DNA of 64,000 nucleotides. Origin: Gracilaria gracilis. Taxonomy: Eukaryota; Rhodophyta; Florideophyceae; Gracilariales; Gracilariaceae. This document shows positions 50,689-59,961 of this stretch, one piece after another. The stretch is from positions 62,001 through 126,000 of the forward strand of contig JARGSG010000251.1 of NCBI GenBank assembly GCA_030374805.1, in the 5' to 3' direction. The notes beneath the pieces are model-generated. The model was not told the origin of the DNA, did not search any database, and saw nothing but the letters and a program-made list of their open reading frames with translations. The position numbers and the translations under genes were made by a program. The first letter of the stretch is position 1. Each line of letters opens with the position of its first letter.

Positions 50689-51678
50689 ATGGCTGCCAAG
50701 GGTTCTGGAATTTTTCTTTATGTGCAGGTGCGCATCGCCGGTGTTGTGCAGCCGATGCTTGTGCCTAAGATGTTGCATCAGGTCCAAGTGGGAGATAGGC
50801 ACTTTCTCTTTCGACGGTACAAACGATGCTTCTCTGGCACCGAAGCTGTGCGCTTTTTCCTGGCAAAGCGATATGCCCGCAATGAGCACGAAGCTGTCGC
50901 GATTGGCAATGCGTTGCTCAAGGCCGGAGTCCTAAGACATGTTAGAAATGAGCATCTGTTCCGGACTGGCGATTACTTTTACAGGTTCGCTGCCCACGAG
51001 GACTACGCAGTCGAGGACGAAACTGTCAATCTTAGAAGTTCGCGTATGATGAGCGTTGCTTGCAATTCGTACATGAGAATGCCCGAGATTTCACGCGTTG
51101 ATACTGGTCCGGTTATGTCTAGCTCTAACTATAGCGATGCCACCTTCTTTTCGTATGAAGATTATTCTGTAACTGATGACCGACCCGAGTTTGATGAGAC
51201 TGATATTGTGGTTGAGACCGGAATTCGTATTGGAACCAGGGTGTTTCCCAATCTTGTGTCTAACATCACGCATGCCAAAGACCTAATCGGAACAAATGCT
51301 AGCAAAGGAAAGATTTTGGAGAAGTCCTTCACAGCAAGATCTGCTGTCAAGTGGCTTGTTCGCCACAGATATGCGAAGGGCGATCTGGAGGCCATCAGCA
51401 TTGGCAACGCCATGCTTTCCTCTGGCGTCTTCTATCCACTTGAAAACGATGTCGATGCCGATTCAGGCTTTGACTCTAACTTAATTCACTATCGAATGAT
51501 GGCCGACACTGACATATCCAAGGAGCTTAGAAGAGGTGCTCGCAAAGACATGTTTTTGAGATTGCTTGGTGTCAATAGGGGCAAATCAGGTGCCAGCGTA
51601 CATCAGCAACAAACGCCGTGGTTTGAGGATCCCGTATCCTTTTCTTTCACATCGACAAGTAGCGGTGGCTTCAGATGA
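50689..51678 (+). CDS. DEP-domain protein
   Basis: A 329-aa protein. Residues about 25-101 fit a DEP domain: a helix, then RHFLFRRYKRCFSGTEAV, FFLAKRYARNEHEAVAIGN, LLKAGVLRHV and FRTGDYFYRF. A second, more degenerate copy at about 195-260 has the same order (KSFTARSAVKWLV, RYAKGDLEAISIGNAML, SSGVFYPL). Between them is an acidic, Tyr-rich linker. DEP domains bind membranes or GPCR and RGS partners in signalling; the specific role is unknown. The ATG at 50689 is the first in frame. The start region AGGTAGTATGG followed by a later TGCAGGTG leaves open a short intron near the start. Confidence 0.72.
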   Translation: MAAKGSGIFLYVQVRIAGVVQPMLVPKMLHQVQVGDRHFLFRRYKRCFSGTEAVRFFLAKRYARNEHEAVAIGNALLKAGVLRHVRNEHLFRTGDYFYRFAAHEDYAVEDETVNLRSSRMMSVACNSYMRMPEISRVDTGPVMSSSNYSDATFFSYEDYSVTDDRPEFDETDIVVETGIRIGTRVFPNLVSNITHAKDLIGTNASKGKILEKSFTARSAVKWLVRHRYAKGDLEAISIGNAMLSSGVFYPLENDVDADSGFDSNLIHYRMMADTDISKELRRGARKDMFLRLLGVNRGKSGASVHQQQTPWFEDPVSFSFTSTSSGGFR

Positions 51679-52357
51679 ACACCCTGCTCACGACCATCGC
51701 TTTCGTACTGCATAGTCTCCCTGTATATTAACGAATTCGAACGAAGCACAGATTAACTACAAACGTCTACATGCTACAATACCTGCAGGCTGAATTCTTA
51801 TGTGAATCATATAAATCCCTTACTCAAGTGTCCTCAACCCGCATTGCTTTTGTTTGTGAGGTGGATTTGTGTTCTCAATAAAATCTCGCATATGAAATAA
51901 GGATTAGAACGCCTATCCTTCTATGATTGTCGTACAGAACCCCTTACGGTGGCATTTGTGAGCGAAACAGGTCGCTCTGTTCTACATCAAAACGATAATC
52001 CCATTCTAAAACCTGTTCTTGGGCACTACCTTTGTATCAAGAGATTTAGTGTCCAGCTCTTCTGCAATGCCACACTGAGCCAAAAATGCACAGGAACACA
52101 ATATGATTATTGTCGTATATGTACAGACGCGACTATGACAGAAACTTTTTACCAAAACTTGACCGATCCTATGCCTTGTACCGGTTTCGTACATGAAGCA
52201 TCCATGGTCTCGAATGCTGGAAGTGTTCCTAATACTTCCGGGTGCTTTTAAGTGCGGTCGACTCTAGCTCGGCTTCGAAATGAAATTGGGGAAGTCATTA
52301 ATCATACAAAATCGCTTCTACTCGACAGAAATGCACATTAGACCACAGCCAGATTGG
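51679..52357. other. Spacer between convergent genes
   Basis: AT-rich 3' regions of the DEP and TIMP-like genes. AATAAA at 51878-51883 may be the poly(A) signal of the DEP gene. A 100-codon frame at 51949 lacks an ATG and is not supported. Confidence 0.45.
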
Positions 52358-52858
52358 CTATTTTGGGCAACCTTCCACGGGGCTGTAGTAGAGGAACACC
52401 TTATCATTATAAGGACACGATTTCCAAGGCTTGTTGTAACTGCAAGAAGTAGCGGTGTAGATCTCCATCGAAGCCGGGAGACCCGGCGGTGGGGTAGCAG
52501 AACGGCACAACTTCGCAGTCACTGCGTACATCACACCCGGAACAAAGTTGACGCCACAGGCGGACTTTGGAGATTTGACCAGGATATACTTATTTGAGGG
52601 CGCACAGCCACGGAAAGTAACCCTCACACGCATCACAGTGTACGCATAGTTCGGGTCTCCAACTTGACGGTTCTCTACAGCCTCTGCCTTGAAGACAGGT
52701 GTAGTATCGCTTCCGTATCCGGTCTTAATGCTGGCTGGCATCCTGCAGGAGCATTTTGACGGAGGCTGAGCTTGAGGAGCTACAGGTACATGCTGACGAT
52801 GAGCAGAGACAACGGCGAAAGCTGCTACGAACACAGCAGCAAGAATCGAAATTTTCAT
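52358..52858 (-). CDS. Secreted TIMP/netrin-like (NTR-domain) protein
   Basis: A 166-aa protein with a clear signal peptide (MKISILAAVFVAAFAVVSAH). A short Pro/Gln-rich linker and a domain with eight cysteines (36, 38, 85, 101, 118, 139, 148, 164) follow. The domain starts with CSC like the N-terminal CxC of TIMPs. It continues with a strand pattern VFKAEAVENRQV, YTVMRVRVTFRGC, YILVKSP and SACGVNFVPGVMYAVTAKLC, which parallels the TIMP OB-fold (YEIKQIKMFKG, SSAVCGVSLD, EYLIAGK). In animals such domains inhibit metalloproteases or bind matrix. Here CxC is 16 residues after the predicted signal cleavage, not at the mature N-terminus, so protease inhibition is uncertain. An extracellular-matrix role in the cell wall is an inference. 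Confidence 0.7.
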   Translation of the reverse strand: MKISILAAVFVAAFAVVSAHRQHVPVAPQAQPPSKCSCRMPASIKTGYGSDTTPVFKAEAVENRQVGDPNYAYTVMRVRVTFRGCAPSNKYILVKSPKSACGVNFVPGVMYAVTAKLCRSATPPPGLPASMEIYTATSCSYNKPWKSCPYNDKVFLYYSPVEGCPK

Positions 52859-54078
52859 TGTTGTTTGGGTAAAGAGTCGTTCTCGGTGACAAGTAGAGGG
52901 AGCACTCCGTGAGCAGAACCCCGCACGAGTGGTTGACTATCCCCGGAAGTAGCAACGAACGTATGAGCACCAGATGTTGAAAGAGCAAAGCGATGACGAT
53001 TATCACAGAGCAAAATGTGTAGCTTGCGTCAAACGGATACACAACATATACCGGTACGCCACTCGGTTCTTGCCTGGGCCTGAAAACGCCTACTTTCGAT
53101 GCTCTGTTAGTCCCCTGTCGAACGGCGTATGAGCCTCCGATATAAGGCCCTTCGAAAGAATGACGACCAAATACAAGACAAGCGAACTCTTACAGCGCCA
53201 GAGCCCCTTTTCCTTCACGTCTCACCCCGTCGTGCTAAGGACCTTTTGTAATGAAGTTCTTCATAGAACATACTTGCCGTCATATCCTTCATTATACGCC
53301 CACGTTAAGTTACGGGCCCATCAGATGATGTATGTCCTGAAGAAGATGGAAGCTGGGGCGGTCGGGATTTTTTCGGTCTTCTGTTATAATGTGCGTCCGG
53401 CAGAAGACTGAAGGTTGTGGGCCATCAATATTGCTGTCAAATATGCAGAACTGCAAAGCCTGCGCTGTTCCTCATTCGTCATGCCTGAAGAAAACATTCA
53501 GTTTCGGCTCGACAACTGCAAGACCCTTATCACAGTATCAAGGCGTGCGACAGTATCTTTCATTCTATCCTCTTAACCCGAGCTCTGCTGCGTTCAAGGG
53601 CCGATTGTAAGCCATCTTCGAGGAAAATGAAATCTCATTTTGCGCCGAGCTGAGAACTGAGAGAGAGAATGCTTGTGGTTGTGCGTGTGTGTCTCATTGC
53701 TCAGACGAACTCGTCATGAGATTGAGAAAAGAAGTACGATCTTCTTCGTGGGCAACAGTTTTCTGCAGCTTTCGCTCTTCAAAAAGGCCAAAAATGTCTG
53801 TGGCGCATGTCGAAAGCTACTGTAAGATCTACTGTACAAAGGGCCAAAAACCCTGACCTCCGGCTCGGCAAACAAATTCCTGTTCAAATGAAACTGTCTT
53901 TTTTCGCTGTTGATAGCGCCCGGTCGCCAGAACATCCACAACGTGGATAGGTTGGTTTACAATACAGAGTGCATGAGACTTCTTGCACGCCCCAGAAGAC
54001 TTTCTGGGGGTCTAAAAACCCTGTTCTCAGCCGTGAGAAACCCATCCCGTATGCATGCATATAGTTCTGCTATACGTC
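52859..54078. other. Spacer between the TIMP-like gene and the DIRS-like element
   Basis: No supported gene. Near 53735-53810 lies a LINE 3' relic. ATATAAGG at 53139-53146 (minus strand CCTTATAT) could be promoter sequence, but it is far from the TIMP-like ATG. Confidence 0.45.
53735..53810 (-). repeat. Relic of a LINE 3' end (copy 4)
   Basis: The minus strand at about 53810-53770 reads HAPQTFLAFLKSES, matching the FLAF motif of the LINE fragment at 25514-25795. A GAAGAAGATCG tail follows (plus strand 53739-53749). The spacing is shorter than in other copies. Confidence 0.45.
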
Positions 54079-54996
54079 CTATTGTAGCTGCAAAGCAAAC
54101 CATTTTTCGTAGTCAGATAGCAACTGTGTCTGGGCGTCGTTGAGTTGTAACTTCATTACCAATGACCTGCCATTTGTAAGATAATGTCGTAACGAACCAA
54201 GTCCTTTCCATCGTCCAGTGATAGCTACTGTTTCGGCAGATTTGCCGGCTAAGTAGTCATGCAAAGCCCCGCCAATTCTTGCGGAATGAGATGTTAACTT
54301 GTAACTTTGTAACCCAAATATCATAGCAGCGGACTTAATGTCTTGCTCATACTTCGGATATGAAACAGAAAACAGCTTAGACTTCTGAGAGCAACAAAGC
54401 TTGCTGACATAGGTTGAGAGAAATTGTACTGCACAGGAGTCTGTGATCAACACAAACTGAAAAGGTCCGGTTTTCGTGTCTTTGACACAAACTGCCGCTG
54501 TTTTTGGAGGAAAATCAGACAAACGCGTGTCTCCCGGTAGAGCTACAAGACTCTCATCCAGAGAGAGGACTTCGCTAGCTCTTAAATATGCGGCCCATGC
54601 TGTCACCAGTGCGACGGCTGATTGCGAATTTTGATTCCGCATCATCCAAGAGGCAAAAGCCAAACATATCCTCCGCGTCATCGGAAAGGCAGGTTGTGGT
54701 TCGTGTTGCTTTTGCCATCCCCGGAGGGCTCTGTGAGTGTAGCCGAGCGTGCCTCGCGATGAAGATATCATAATGTGTAACATGCACAACAGGTTACTGA
54801 TCTCCTGCTTCTTGGATATGCGCCTATCAAGCGCAAACCGACGAGCAACGTAAGAATTGAGAGCAAGATCGAGTTCGAAATTGGATGTAGGCCATTGTTT
54901 TAAGAAACATTGGAAGGCGCGCATAGCGGTACAGTATCGTGACTTTGTTTTCTTTGAAAGCGTATAGGCGCCAAGCTTGTAGTGTTGTAAAAACAT
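54079..54996 (-). CDS. DIRS-like element: tyrosine recombinase
   Basis: 305 residues with an N-terminal core-binding part (MFLQHYKLGAYTLSKKTKSR) and a C-terminal tyrosine-recombinase catalytic domain recognised by the RASEV and SHSARIGGA segments. In this family the enzyme integrates a circular DNA copy. It is the last part of the element. Confidence 0.85.
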   Translation of the reverse strand: MFLQHYKLGAYTLSKKTKSRYCTAMRAFQCFLKQWPTSNFELDLALNSYVARRFALDRRISKKQEISNLLCMLHIMISSSRGTLGYTHRALRGWQKQHEPQPAFPMTRRICLAFASWMMRNQNSQSAVALVTAWAAYLRASEVLSLDESLVALPGDTRLSDFPPKTAAVCVKDTKTGPFQFVLITDSCAVQFLSTYVSKLCCSQKSKLFSVSYPKYEQDIKSAAMIFGLQSYKLTSHSARIGGALHDYLAGKSAETVAITGRWKGLGSLRHYLTNGRSLVMKLQLNDAQTQLLSDYEKWFALQLQ

Positions 54997-55210
54997 TTCA
55001 GGGTCCTAGCGCAGTGCCTCCAGCGGTTTTGCGGTTGGAATGTCGCTGTAGACCTCACCTTTGCCAGTAGCACCACGAGAAGAGTGGGTGCCTGGGGCTG
55101 CGATTGCCAGTCTCGTTCGGCATCGCGGAAGTTGGTTTGTATCCCTCAATTGGATGTAGAGGAGGACTCCTGGGCTTATTCGGGGCTTATTAACGGCATT
55201 CTTTGCAAGG

Positions 55211-57667
55211 TTACTGGCTTGAAAGTGCCGGACGGGACACCCCGTCCGCGGGGTTGTACTTAGATGGTACATGGCCGAAAACTGCGTCTAGGGCGTGGGC
55301 TGCGCTGATTGCGGCAAAACGACGGCACGGGAGAGCAAGGCCAGGGCTTGAAGATCGCCCCTTTCGCAAAGCGCCGAGTGTCACGAGGGAGGCAGAGAGA
55401 AGGAGTACTCGGCAAGAGCACAGACCGATCGATGCCATCCACTCCAGGGCAAGATAGGCAGTGGTGGCTTCCAGAATGTTAATGTGCTGTGCGGTGTGCC
55501 ACTGGTGGACGAAAGCTTTCGTGCACTTGCGGATACTAACGAACTCTCTAACGGCATTGTAAGCCGTCTTTGTGCGAGTCTCTGAGGCATCAAGTGCTTG
55601 CAGCAATGCGAGCGCGTCGGAGAGAACGACTTTGGTGTAAACCACGGCTCCTGCAGCCTGGGAAGCATCAAACGCTACCACATAGCAGGCGACAGAGGCT
55701 GCCAGTTGGATGATGCAGAGAGGTACCATTTTTGCCAACGTTTGAAGCTCTTTCACCGCCTTGTTGAGTAACTTTCGTTGAGATTTGCCGTTGTCATAAG
55801 AAGAGATGTATCGAAAGGTGTTCAGAAGCGTAGAGAGCAAGGGGCGGCAGCCAAGCGCGAACCAGACCAGTTTCCCAGTGAGTCTTCGGATGTGTTCGAT
55901 TGACAGGGAAGGGGTGGCTTGCGTTTCAATCGCGCTCTGGATGACATTTACAGCCTTTTGTGGGTTAGGATAAGCAATTCGGCCGCAGAAGTCGATTATC
56001 CACCCTATAAAGGGTATGGAATCGTGTGATATTGTTCCGATTGGAGAGGATTTGGACTGCTTGACCGGCAAGCCAAGGGTCCCGAATTTACCGTATAGCA
56101 CGGTTTGAAACGCTGTGACCTGCGTTTCTGACCATCCCCTAAAAATGAAATTGATGTCGTCGATGATGTGCATTAGCAGCACGTCGGTGGGCCCCTCGTG
56201 CTGTGTGTAGACGTTACGACGCAGGGTATGAAGCTGTGGTACAGTTTGTGGGCATAAGGGGTGCATCAGAAAGGTTCGGAAAGTGTTGCGGATAATCGCT
56301 GTTCCCCATGTATGGGCCACATATACAGACCACTTATAGCCCATGGGCATAGTGCACTGGAGTGGCCTGAGGATGGCAGCATCGTCGACGGAGATTGGGT
56401 GATGGTCCTTGATGGATGCCTGCAGCGGTTTTGAGAGTTCGGACCAACGGACGGTTTGTGAGGGAAAGAGCTTAGCCATTTTGGACGGAAGGCGGATGTT
56501 ATGGAACATGTTCTCCAAATCCATGAAGAAGGCACTATGGTTGCCGGGTGGTGGTTCATAAAACCGAAAAGCATCTGGGGTAGGGAGCTCCGTGTATGGA
56601 GGATCAGGTAGGAGTGCATTCTGAACGAATGGCCAGCTAATAAGCCTGTCCCTCGTTGCCGATTTGGAGACGGCGAAAGAGCGCATAGTAATGAGGTTTG
56701 CCAAGCGGGAGTAATGCGGATCTTCGTCTGCAATCGGTGACCAGAGCAGCATGCCGGCTTCTTGCGCTCGTTGATGTACATTGAGGTACTCTTGGCGCTT
56801 GCCGTGTACGTTGCGATGTGGGTGGATTTTGCCACGCTCAGCCGCCATATTCGCGCATAGATACCGGCGCACTGTGTCGTAGTCAAGATCCGAGACTGTC
56901 ATTGATGCGGCGCCACTGTGCGGGAACATGGCCTCCCATTGAACGCGTTCCTTCTGGGCCGCCTGGGGAGGGAGGTCGATTCTGGCAGAGACTATGGGCA
57001 TCGGAGTGCCGCGACAGAAAGAATGAGGGAGCTTGCTTGATAGAAGACGTTCGAACACACTGTGCCATCGCATGCGCTCATGACCAAGGAGGTTTTCGCC
57101 AAACACATTTGCCGCTTCTGGTGTAGACCTGCCGCCTGCTTGGCGTTTACAGAGAGTGAGCCAGTGCTTGATGCTGTTGCGGATGGTACATGCACCGCGC
57201 TGGGAAACAGCTGAATTATTGAGATCGGAGAGACTGTCAGAGCGGCGTGGCCCGCAGTACAGGAGATTAAGGGATTGGTTCGCATCCGACTCGATTTCCC
57301 CGGGCAGAGATGGCACGCGTATCGGAAATGTACGATGACGGCCTTTCAATCTCCCTTTCTGGTGTCCTTCTGTAGATGATCTTGCTGACCTTTTTTCTTT
57401 GCCCAGGGTGATGACTTCTTTCTGTTTCGGGCTGTTTTTAACTGTGTCTCCGTCTTGACATTTAAGGCGAACTGCCGCATGACTTTGTTCTCGATATCTG
57501 GCAATGTGGCGACTGAAGCTGGTGATATTTCTAGGAAAGGAGAGGCCATTACCCATGCTTGTTTGCGTGTTGCTTGCATTGTGCCCGCCAGCCTCTCGAC
57601 AAACTGAAGGCAAAAAGACGTCGAAGAGCGAGCTCCAGCCACAGACCCCCTTTGCTCTCGAGTGCAA
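55211..57667 (-). CDS. DIRS-like element: reverse transcriptase and RNase H
   Basis: 818 residues. The reverse transcriptase has FFMDLENMFHNIRLP, QCTMPMGYKWSV and MHIIDDINFIF. An RNase H-like part with VAFDASQAAGAVVY follows and ends with PSKYNPADGVSR, a wording typical of DIRS/Ngaro-type elements. It overlaps the end of the gag-like frame, as is usual in the family. Confidence 0.88.
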   Translation of the reverse strand: MHSRAKGVCGWSSLFDVFLPSVCREAGGHNASNTQTSMGNGLSFPRNITSFSRHIARYREQSHAAVRLKCQDGDTVKNSPKQKEVITLGKEKRSARSSTEGHQKGRLKGRHRTFPIRVPSLPGEIESDANQSLNLLYCGPRRSDSLSDLNNSAVSQRGACTIRNSIKHWLTLCKRQAGGRSTPEAANVFGENLLGHERMRWHSVFERLLSSKLPHSFCRGTPMPIVSARIDLPPQAAQKERVQWEAMFPHSGAASMTVSDLDYDTVRRYLCANMAAERGKIHPHRNVHGKRQEYLNVHQRAQEAGMLLWSPIADEDPHYSRLANLITMRSFAVSKSATRDRLISWPFVQNALLPDPPYTELPTPDAFRFYEPPPGNHSAFFMDLENMFHNIRLPSKMAKLFPSQTVRWSELSKPLQASIKDHHPISVDDAAILRPLQCTMPMGYKWSVYVAHTWGTAIIRNTFRTFLMHPLCPQTVPQLHTLRRNVYTQHEGPTDVLLMHIIDDINFIFRGWSETQVTAFQTVLYGKFGTLGLPVKQSKSSPIGTISHDSIPFIGWIIDFCGRIAYPNPQKAVNVIQSAIETQATPSLSIEHIRRLTGKLVWFALGCRPLLSTLLNTFRYISSYDNGKSQRKLLNKAVKELQTLAKMVPLCIIQLAASVACYVVAFDASQAAGAVVYTKVVLSDALALLQALDASETRTKTAYNAVREFVSIRKCTKAFVHQWHTAQHINILEATTAYLALEWMASIGLCSCRVLLLSASLVTLGALRKGRSSSPGLALPCRRFAAISAAHALDAVFGHVPSKYNPADGVSRPALSSQ

Positions 57668-58580
57668 CTCTTATTGTGTCCGCTTCGAGAAGGTATAGGT
57701 GTATGGCTCTTGCCCACGATACCGCCTCCGCCTCCCATGACATTATCTCGCCGTTGTGTCCTCGTTCCCAGGATATTTCTCTCACCACAGTCTCCAGGTT
57801 GGAACCCTTGAGAAGAAGGGCTTTCAGGATTTCCCTTCCCTTCAGCTCGTTGACGTTGAGCATCGAGAGGGACGTTCCTTTCCCCGGATATGCGGCGAAA
57901 GACGGTGGTCGACTTGCCGTATCTTTTCCATTCTCATCAATAATTATCACCCCTCCGATGTGGGATGATTTCCTCTTTTTAGATGGCGGCTCCTGGGATG
58001 TTTCGTTGGGTAGTTGAAAAAGAGCATTGAAGTCCTGAAGAGGGGATGATGCAGCTGGGATTATATTGGTTGCTGGTAGGACGTTTTGCTGGCTTGAGCC
58101 AGGATGTAATGGAAGAGGCACGGCAGGGGCGGGTTGGTCTGAAAGTGGTGTCGCAGTGGCGTGGCTTTGCGACACTTCTGCAACGTGAACTTTCCATTCC
58201 AACACCGAGTTATATAGGTCCTGTGAATCTGAGTTTGGGTTGTAGACCGGGAGAGTGTGGTCGTATTCAGCACTGTGCTGCATCAACAATTTAAGTTCGT
58301 CGGGTGCTTCGAGAGCTAGCTTCTTGAGTTCAGCGTATCCCAGCGTTAGCAACTTTTGAAGAGCATTGGAATGCTCTTTATTGATATTAGCCAGAAGCTT
58401 CGCTCGTGTGGAAAGAATATGGACGAGCTTCTGGCCAAAAGTACTGCTTGTGGTTATATTTTGGATTGCCTCAGGTGGAAATGAGAGCAGTAACTGATCC
58501 AGCTGTGTGATCGGAAGCTGTGCAAGCTGCTCTTCAGTGACGTTGTGCAAATTACCGTAAACGACGTTCGAAGATGCCAT
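57549..58580 (-). CDS. DIRS-like element: gag-like protein
   Basis: 343 residues placed first in the element. The N-terminal half is helical, a Pro/Ala/Ser-rich linker lies in the middle, and a basic segment (SKKRKSSHIGG) precedes a compact C-terminal part. Position, not motif, identifies it as the gag-like protein. Confidence 0.65.
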   Translation of the reverse strand: MASSNVVYGNLHNVTEEQLAQLPITQLDQLLLSFPPEAIQNITTSSTFGQKLVHILSTRAKLLANINKEHSNALQKLLTLGYAELKKLALEAPDELKLLMQHSAEYDHTLPVYNPNSDSQDLYNSVLEWKVHVAEVSQSHATATPLSDQPAPAVPLPLHPGSSQQNVLPATNIIPAASSPLQDFNALFQLPNETSQEPPSKKRKSSHIGGVIIIDENGKDTASRPPSFAAYPGKGTSLSMLNVNELKGREILKALLLKGSNLETVVREISWERGHNGEIMSWEAEAVSWARAIHLYLLEADTIRVALESKGGLWLELALRRLFAFSLSRGWRAQCKQHANKHG

Positions 58581-59961
58581 GTCGTAGTACTGTGAGAACC
58601 AACGTCTTCAGATCGAATGAAAGAACTTGTTAGACTGTCGCAAATGCAAATGCAGTCTTAATGCACTCCTAACAGACAACCTGTTGAGAGCAGAAAGATA
58701 TCGCCGTCACTGGTCTCTCTGCTACGACAAAAGCAATAGATGCCGCAAGCAGAAGCTTCTTCTGCTTCTGACATCCATTGCTACTCTCCAGACGATCCCC
58801 TCACACAACAGAGACAGAGAGACAGTGTCGGCAACCTTTTGCATTTTCCCAACAAAAATAACATTCTCGTACCTCCAATTTTCCAGTGTTTCCGCACTCC
58901 GCTCGAACTGCAGCAAGCTTTACAATTCTCAAGGATAATAAAGCGGCCAGACTCTCTGAGTTCTTCCTAGCTAGTATTATGCATCAGACAAGTACGCTTC
59001 TTTCTCGAATCATATGAGATATGCAAAGAACCCGCAACACAATCTGGGTTCTTGTCCGTGGTGAAAAGACGTTCGTCTTCAGAAGGACCCACACCTCTGA
59101 CTGAAACAGCATTATAGAATTGGTGCTGCGACTCGAAACCATTGATGAGCTAGCCCTCACTGCAGTGCTCAAAACCGTAGTCAGGCGAGTCTAGGGATAA
59201 TCCGTTTTCTTTTCAGAATGAACCATTCTTCTTTCGATTCGCTGCCAGCTGACGGATCTGTCGCTGCCAACTGACGAATCTGTCCCGCACCAACAAGATC
59301 CCTTTGCATGAGCGTGGTTTGGTAGCAGAGTATGCGGCCCGCCTTCACGTGGTGTGCCTGTCTACCTTTTCTTTAGGGAAGCCAAACGGATCAGCTGTCG
59401 AGTCTCCAACGGAGACCAACATCTTTCAGCTTGACGAAGATGAATTCTATGACAAAAGTTTCAATAGCGTAGGCGTTACAACCTTTTCCTGTGAATAGTA
59501 CCCTGGTAAGACAATAACAATGCCTTCTCACAGACACTGAAACAACTATGGCTGACTTTACTCTGTTTGTTCGATAACCAGAAGCTCCCCTTTACCAAGC
59601 ACGCGCACAGGCGGTATTTAAAGGGGTGAAGGCCGTTGTCGGCACAGCGTAATCCTTGAATGCCGGCCGTATTACCTGTCAGTGCCTCTCCCACGTTGGC
59701 GGGAACTTGGTGTCTCTCCAACCTTGGGCTAAATTATGTGATAAACTATCACGTCCACCCATAGTGCAAGCTCTGCAGGCTAACCTCTCGGACTCATTCT
59801 ACCGAATGTCGTCCTGTGCGACCGTTTTCGGCGCTTCATCTGCATTGCGCTCCACTCGCTGAATGCTCGTACTCAATCCGCCTCATCTTTGTCAGCTACG
59901 TATGTTGCACTCTTGCCAACTGACTTCGTATTGACGCCCTCGTCAAGTAAAACCATTTCGA
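58581..59961. other. Spacer between two retroelements
   Basis: No gene. It must contain the 5' end of the DIRS-like element on the left and probably the 3' LTR of the Ty3/gypsy element on the right. I could not define either boundary because the partner LTR lies outside the window. Confidence 0.5.

Larger units (their letters stand above)
54079..58580 (-). mobile_element. DIRS-like tyrosine-recombinase retrotransposon
   Basis: Reading on the minus strand, three long frames follow in the family order: a gag-like protein, reverse transcriptase with RNase H, and a tyrosine recombinase in place of an integrase. The limits given are those of the coding part; terminal repeats were not identified. 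All three frames are open, so in coding terms the element looks nearly whole, and it is probably fairly young. Confidence 0.85.

Noticed and set aside
51949-52251. 100-codon open frame between convergent genes
   Set aside because: It has no ATG at its start, no domain, and lies in the 3' regions of two genes.
59476-59721. 81-codon minus-strand frame considered as a LINE relic
   Set aside because: Only a loose LHP and Cys resemblance, no FLAF motif and no AAG tail; more likely part of the neighbouring LTR region.
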